From NCBI GenBank assembly GCA_946479335.1, contig CAMLFP010000124.1:1-13697 (forward strand): 13,697 nt of DNA, given 5' to 3'. Below, in pieces: positions 12,532 through 13,697 of this stretch. Each line of letters starts with the position of its first letter. Position 1 is the stretch's first letter. The DNA is from an uncultured Archangium sp. GTDB lineage: Bacteria > Myxococcota > Myxococcia > Myxococcales > Myxococcaceae. The translations under genes and the position numbers were made by a program. Below the pieces are notes generated by a model that saw only the letters and a list, made by a program, of their open reading frames with translations, did no database searches and was not told the origin of the DNA.

Positions 12532-13697
12532 ATGCGGATTCTGCTCGTCGCGTCGGCTCTGCTCGTAACGCTCGCTGGCTGTCAGGGCTCCATCGCCGTG
12601 GGGAACACCGGCGGCGGTGGCGGCGGTAACCAGGGGCCCACCGGGCTCCCGTGCGACGTCGCGGAGCTGGTGGCCGCGCGCTGCGCCAGCTGCCACGGCG
12701 CCACGCCCAGCGGCGGCGCCCCCGTCACGCTGCTCTCGCGCGACGACTTCATGAAGGCCTCGGCCTCCGACGCGACGCAGACCTACGGGCAGCGCAGCGT
12801 CACGCGCATGGAGGCGATGAGCAGCACCATGCCGCCCGGCGTGCACCTCGCGCAGGCCGAGCTCGACGTGATGGCCAACTGGGTCGCTGCGGGCATGCCC
12901 GTGGGCTCGTGTGAGCCGATCGACGCGGGCGGCACCGGCGGAGGGTCCGGGTACGACGGCGGCGGGCTCACGGGCCTCCCCTGCGACGTGGCGCAGGCGG
13001 TGGTCGACAACTGCGTCAGCTGCCACGGCCCCACGCCCAGCGGCGGCGCGCCCGTCACCCTGCTCTCGCGTGAAGACTTCCTCGCGACGTCGGCCGTCGA
13101 CGCGACGCAGAGCTACGGCCAGCGCAGCGTCACGCGCATGCAGGCCACCACCGACATGATGCCGCCCTCGGTCCGCGCGCCGCAGAGCGCCATCGACGCG
13201 ATGACCAACTGGGTCGCCGCCGGCATGCCCGCGGGCTCGTGCGACAGCGTCGACGCCGGGAAAATCTGGCCGCCCGACCACACGTGTCTCTCGGGCGCCA
13301 CCAAGCCCATGCCGACGCCGGCAGACGCGCACGGGAGCTCCACCATGGCGCCCGGCCTGGCGTGCATCGCGTGCCACAGCGGCAACAACTTCAACAACCA
13401 GAACCCCGGCGGGCTCAGCGAGTTCGGAGAGATCCGCACCTTCATGGGCACCGTCTTCGCCGCGCCGCACGAGAACGACCTCTGCGCGCCCAGCCTCCCC
13501 GTCACCGGGAAGGTGCAGATCCTCGCGGCTGACAGCGACACCGTGCTGCTGCAGATGAGCTTCGGCGCCAGCGGCAACTTCTACGGCAACCTGAGCTCGC
13601 GGCCGGCGACCTGGCGCGCGCGCGTCGTCACCTCCACCGGCGCCACGCGCACCATGGCGGGCCCGCAGTCAGACGGCGACTGCAACACCTGCCACAC
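12532..13697 (+). CDS. multiheme cytochrome c-like lipoprotein (3' end beyond the window)
   Basis: At least 388 residues with no stop before the window ends. MRILLVASALLVTLAGC is a lipoprotein signal (Cys17), followed by a Gly-rich linker (about 25-33). Heme c motifs are seen at CASCH (51-55), CVSCH (161-165), CIACH (278-282) and CNTCH (384-388). The first two lie in a duplicated domain of about 96 residues with PSGGAPVTLLSR, YGQRSVTRM, an MPP segment likely supplying the Met ligand (TMPPG; MMPPS), and NWVAAGMP. A second Gly-rich linker separates the copies. From about 240 a different domain begins. Multiheme lipoproteins of this kind usually carry electrons at the outer membrane or cell surface, but the partner is unknown. 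The ATG has no clear Shine-Dalgarno and lies just after a hairpin. It may be a separate transcription unit from the sigma operon. Confidence 0.85.
   Translation, partial: MRILLVASALLVTLAGCQGSIAVGNTGGGGGGNQGPTGLPCDVAELVAARCASCHGATPSGGAPVTLLSRDDFMKASASDATQTYGQRSVTRMEAMSSTMPPGVHLAQAELDVMANWVAAGMPVGSCEPIDAGGTGGGSGYDGGGLTGLPCDVAQAVVDNCVSCHGPTPSGGAPVTLLSREDFLATSAVDATQSYGQRSVTRMQATTDMMPPSVRAPQSAIDAMTNWVAAGMPAGSCDSVDAGKIWPPDHTCLSGATKPMPTPADAHGSSTMAPGLACIACHSGNNFNNQNPGGLSEFGEIRTFMGTVFAAPHENDLCAPSLPVTGKVQILAADSDTVLLQMSFGASGNFYGNLSSRPATWRARVVTSTGATRTMAGPQSDGDCNTCH
12643..12930 (+). repeat. intragenic tandem duplication, copy 1 (cytochrome domain)
   Basis: First copy of a cytochrome c-like domain inside the multiheme lipoprotein gene. 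Landmarks (GLPCDVA, PSGGAPVTLLSR, YGQRSVTRM, NWVAAGMP) recur exactly 330 bp later with no indels between the landmarks I checked. Confidence 0.85.
12973..13260 (+). repeat. intragenic tandem duplication, copy 2 (cytochrome domain)
   Basis: Second copy at an exact 330-bp period. At least 18 bases around the YGQRSVTRM codons (CAGCGCAGCGTCACGCGCAT) are identical to copy 1, while surface positions have diverged, for example CASCH to CVSCH and TMPPG to MMPPS. Gly-rich linkers precede both copies. Confidence 0.85.

Noticed and set aside
12611..12629. GGC/GGT-rich microsatellite-like run
   Set aside because: It simply encodes the Gly-rich linker of the cytochrome lipoprotein; no longer repeat array is seen.

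Overview
The window is 13.7 kb of very GC-rich DNA. It has compact gene packing, frequent GTG starts, an unusual density of lipoproteins, and families typical of Myxococcota: choice-of-anchor-D/VWA lipoproteins, Cys-rich repeat lipoproteins, ECF sigma plus caspase operons, AbiEi/DUF559 fusions. I infer a myxobacterium, probably of the Cystobacterineae type; no rRNA or housekeeping marker fixes the species. No CRISPR array, insertion sequence, tRNA or rRNA is visible, and no gene-free stretch exceeds about 190 bases.

Left part (1-2500). The minus strand ends in what looks like a beheaded remnant of a zinc formaldehyde dehydrogenase (fdhA-like), behind a small membrane protein gene. A RluA-family pseudouridine synthase gene runs rightward. 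It converges on a leftward gene for an AbiEi-type winged-helix protein fused to a DUF559 (PD-(D/E)xK-like) nuclease fold.

Middle part (2650-6340). Two lipoprotein genes diverge from a gap of about 70 bp. The leftward one encodes a 219-residue protein with 39 cysteines in four repeats. The rightward one encodes a 983-residue protein made of beta-sandwich repeats of choice-of-anchor-D/ASH type followed by a von Willebrand A domain with a MIDAS motif. They look like a matched pair of envelope or surface proteins.

6350-8860. A tightly coupled leftward operon (two successive GTGA overlaps) encodes a YceI-family lipoprotein, an MmcQ/YjbR-family protein and an Imm17-like small membrane protein. It diverges from a PuuD-type urate oxidase-like membrane protein with a C-terminal cytochrome c domain.

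8860-13697. A rightward operon encodes an ECF sigma factor, a membrane anti-sigma factor (ATGA overlap), a secreted caspase-like lipoprotein carrying an EF-hand-type loop, and a coupled (GTGA overlap) lipoprotein. A hairpin lies directly before the sigma factor start and encloses its ribosome binding site. After a short terminator-like hairpin comes a multiheme cytochrome lipoprotein with an exact 330-bp-period internal duplication; it runs off the window after four CxxCH motifs.

The best candidate for an under-described system is the sigma / anti-sigma / caspase lipoprotein / partner lipoprotein operon: an envelope-sensing switch that would control its own secreted, possibly calcium-binding, caspase-like protease. 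The divergent Cys-rich and VWA lipoprotein pair is second.
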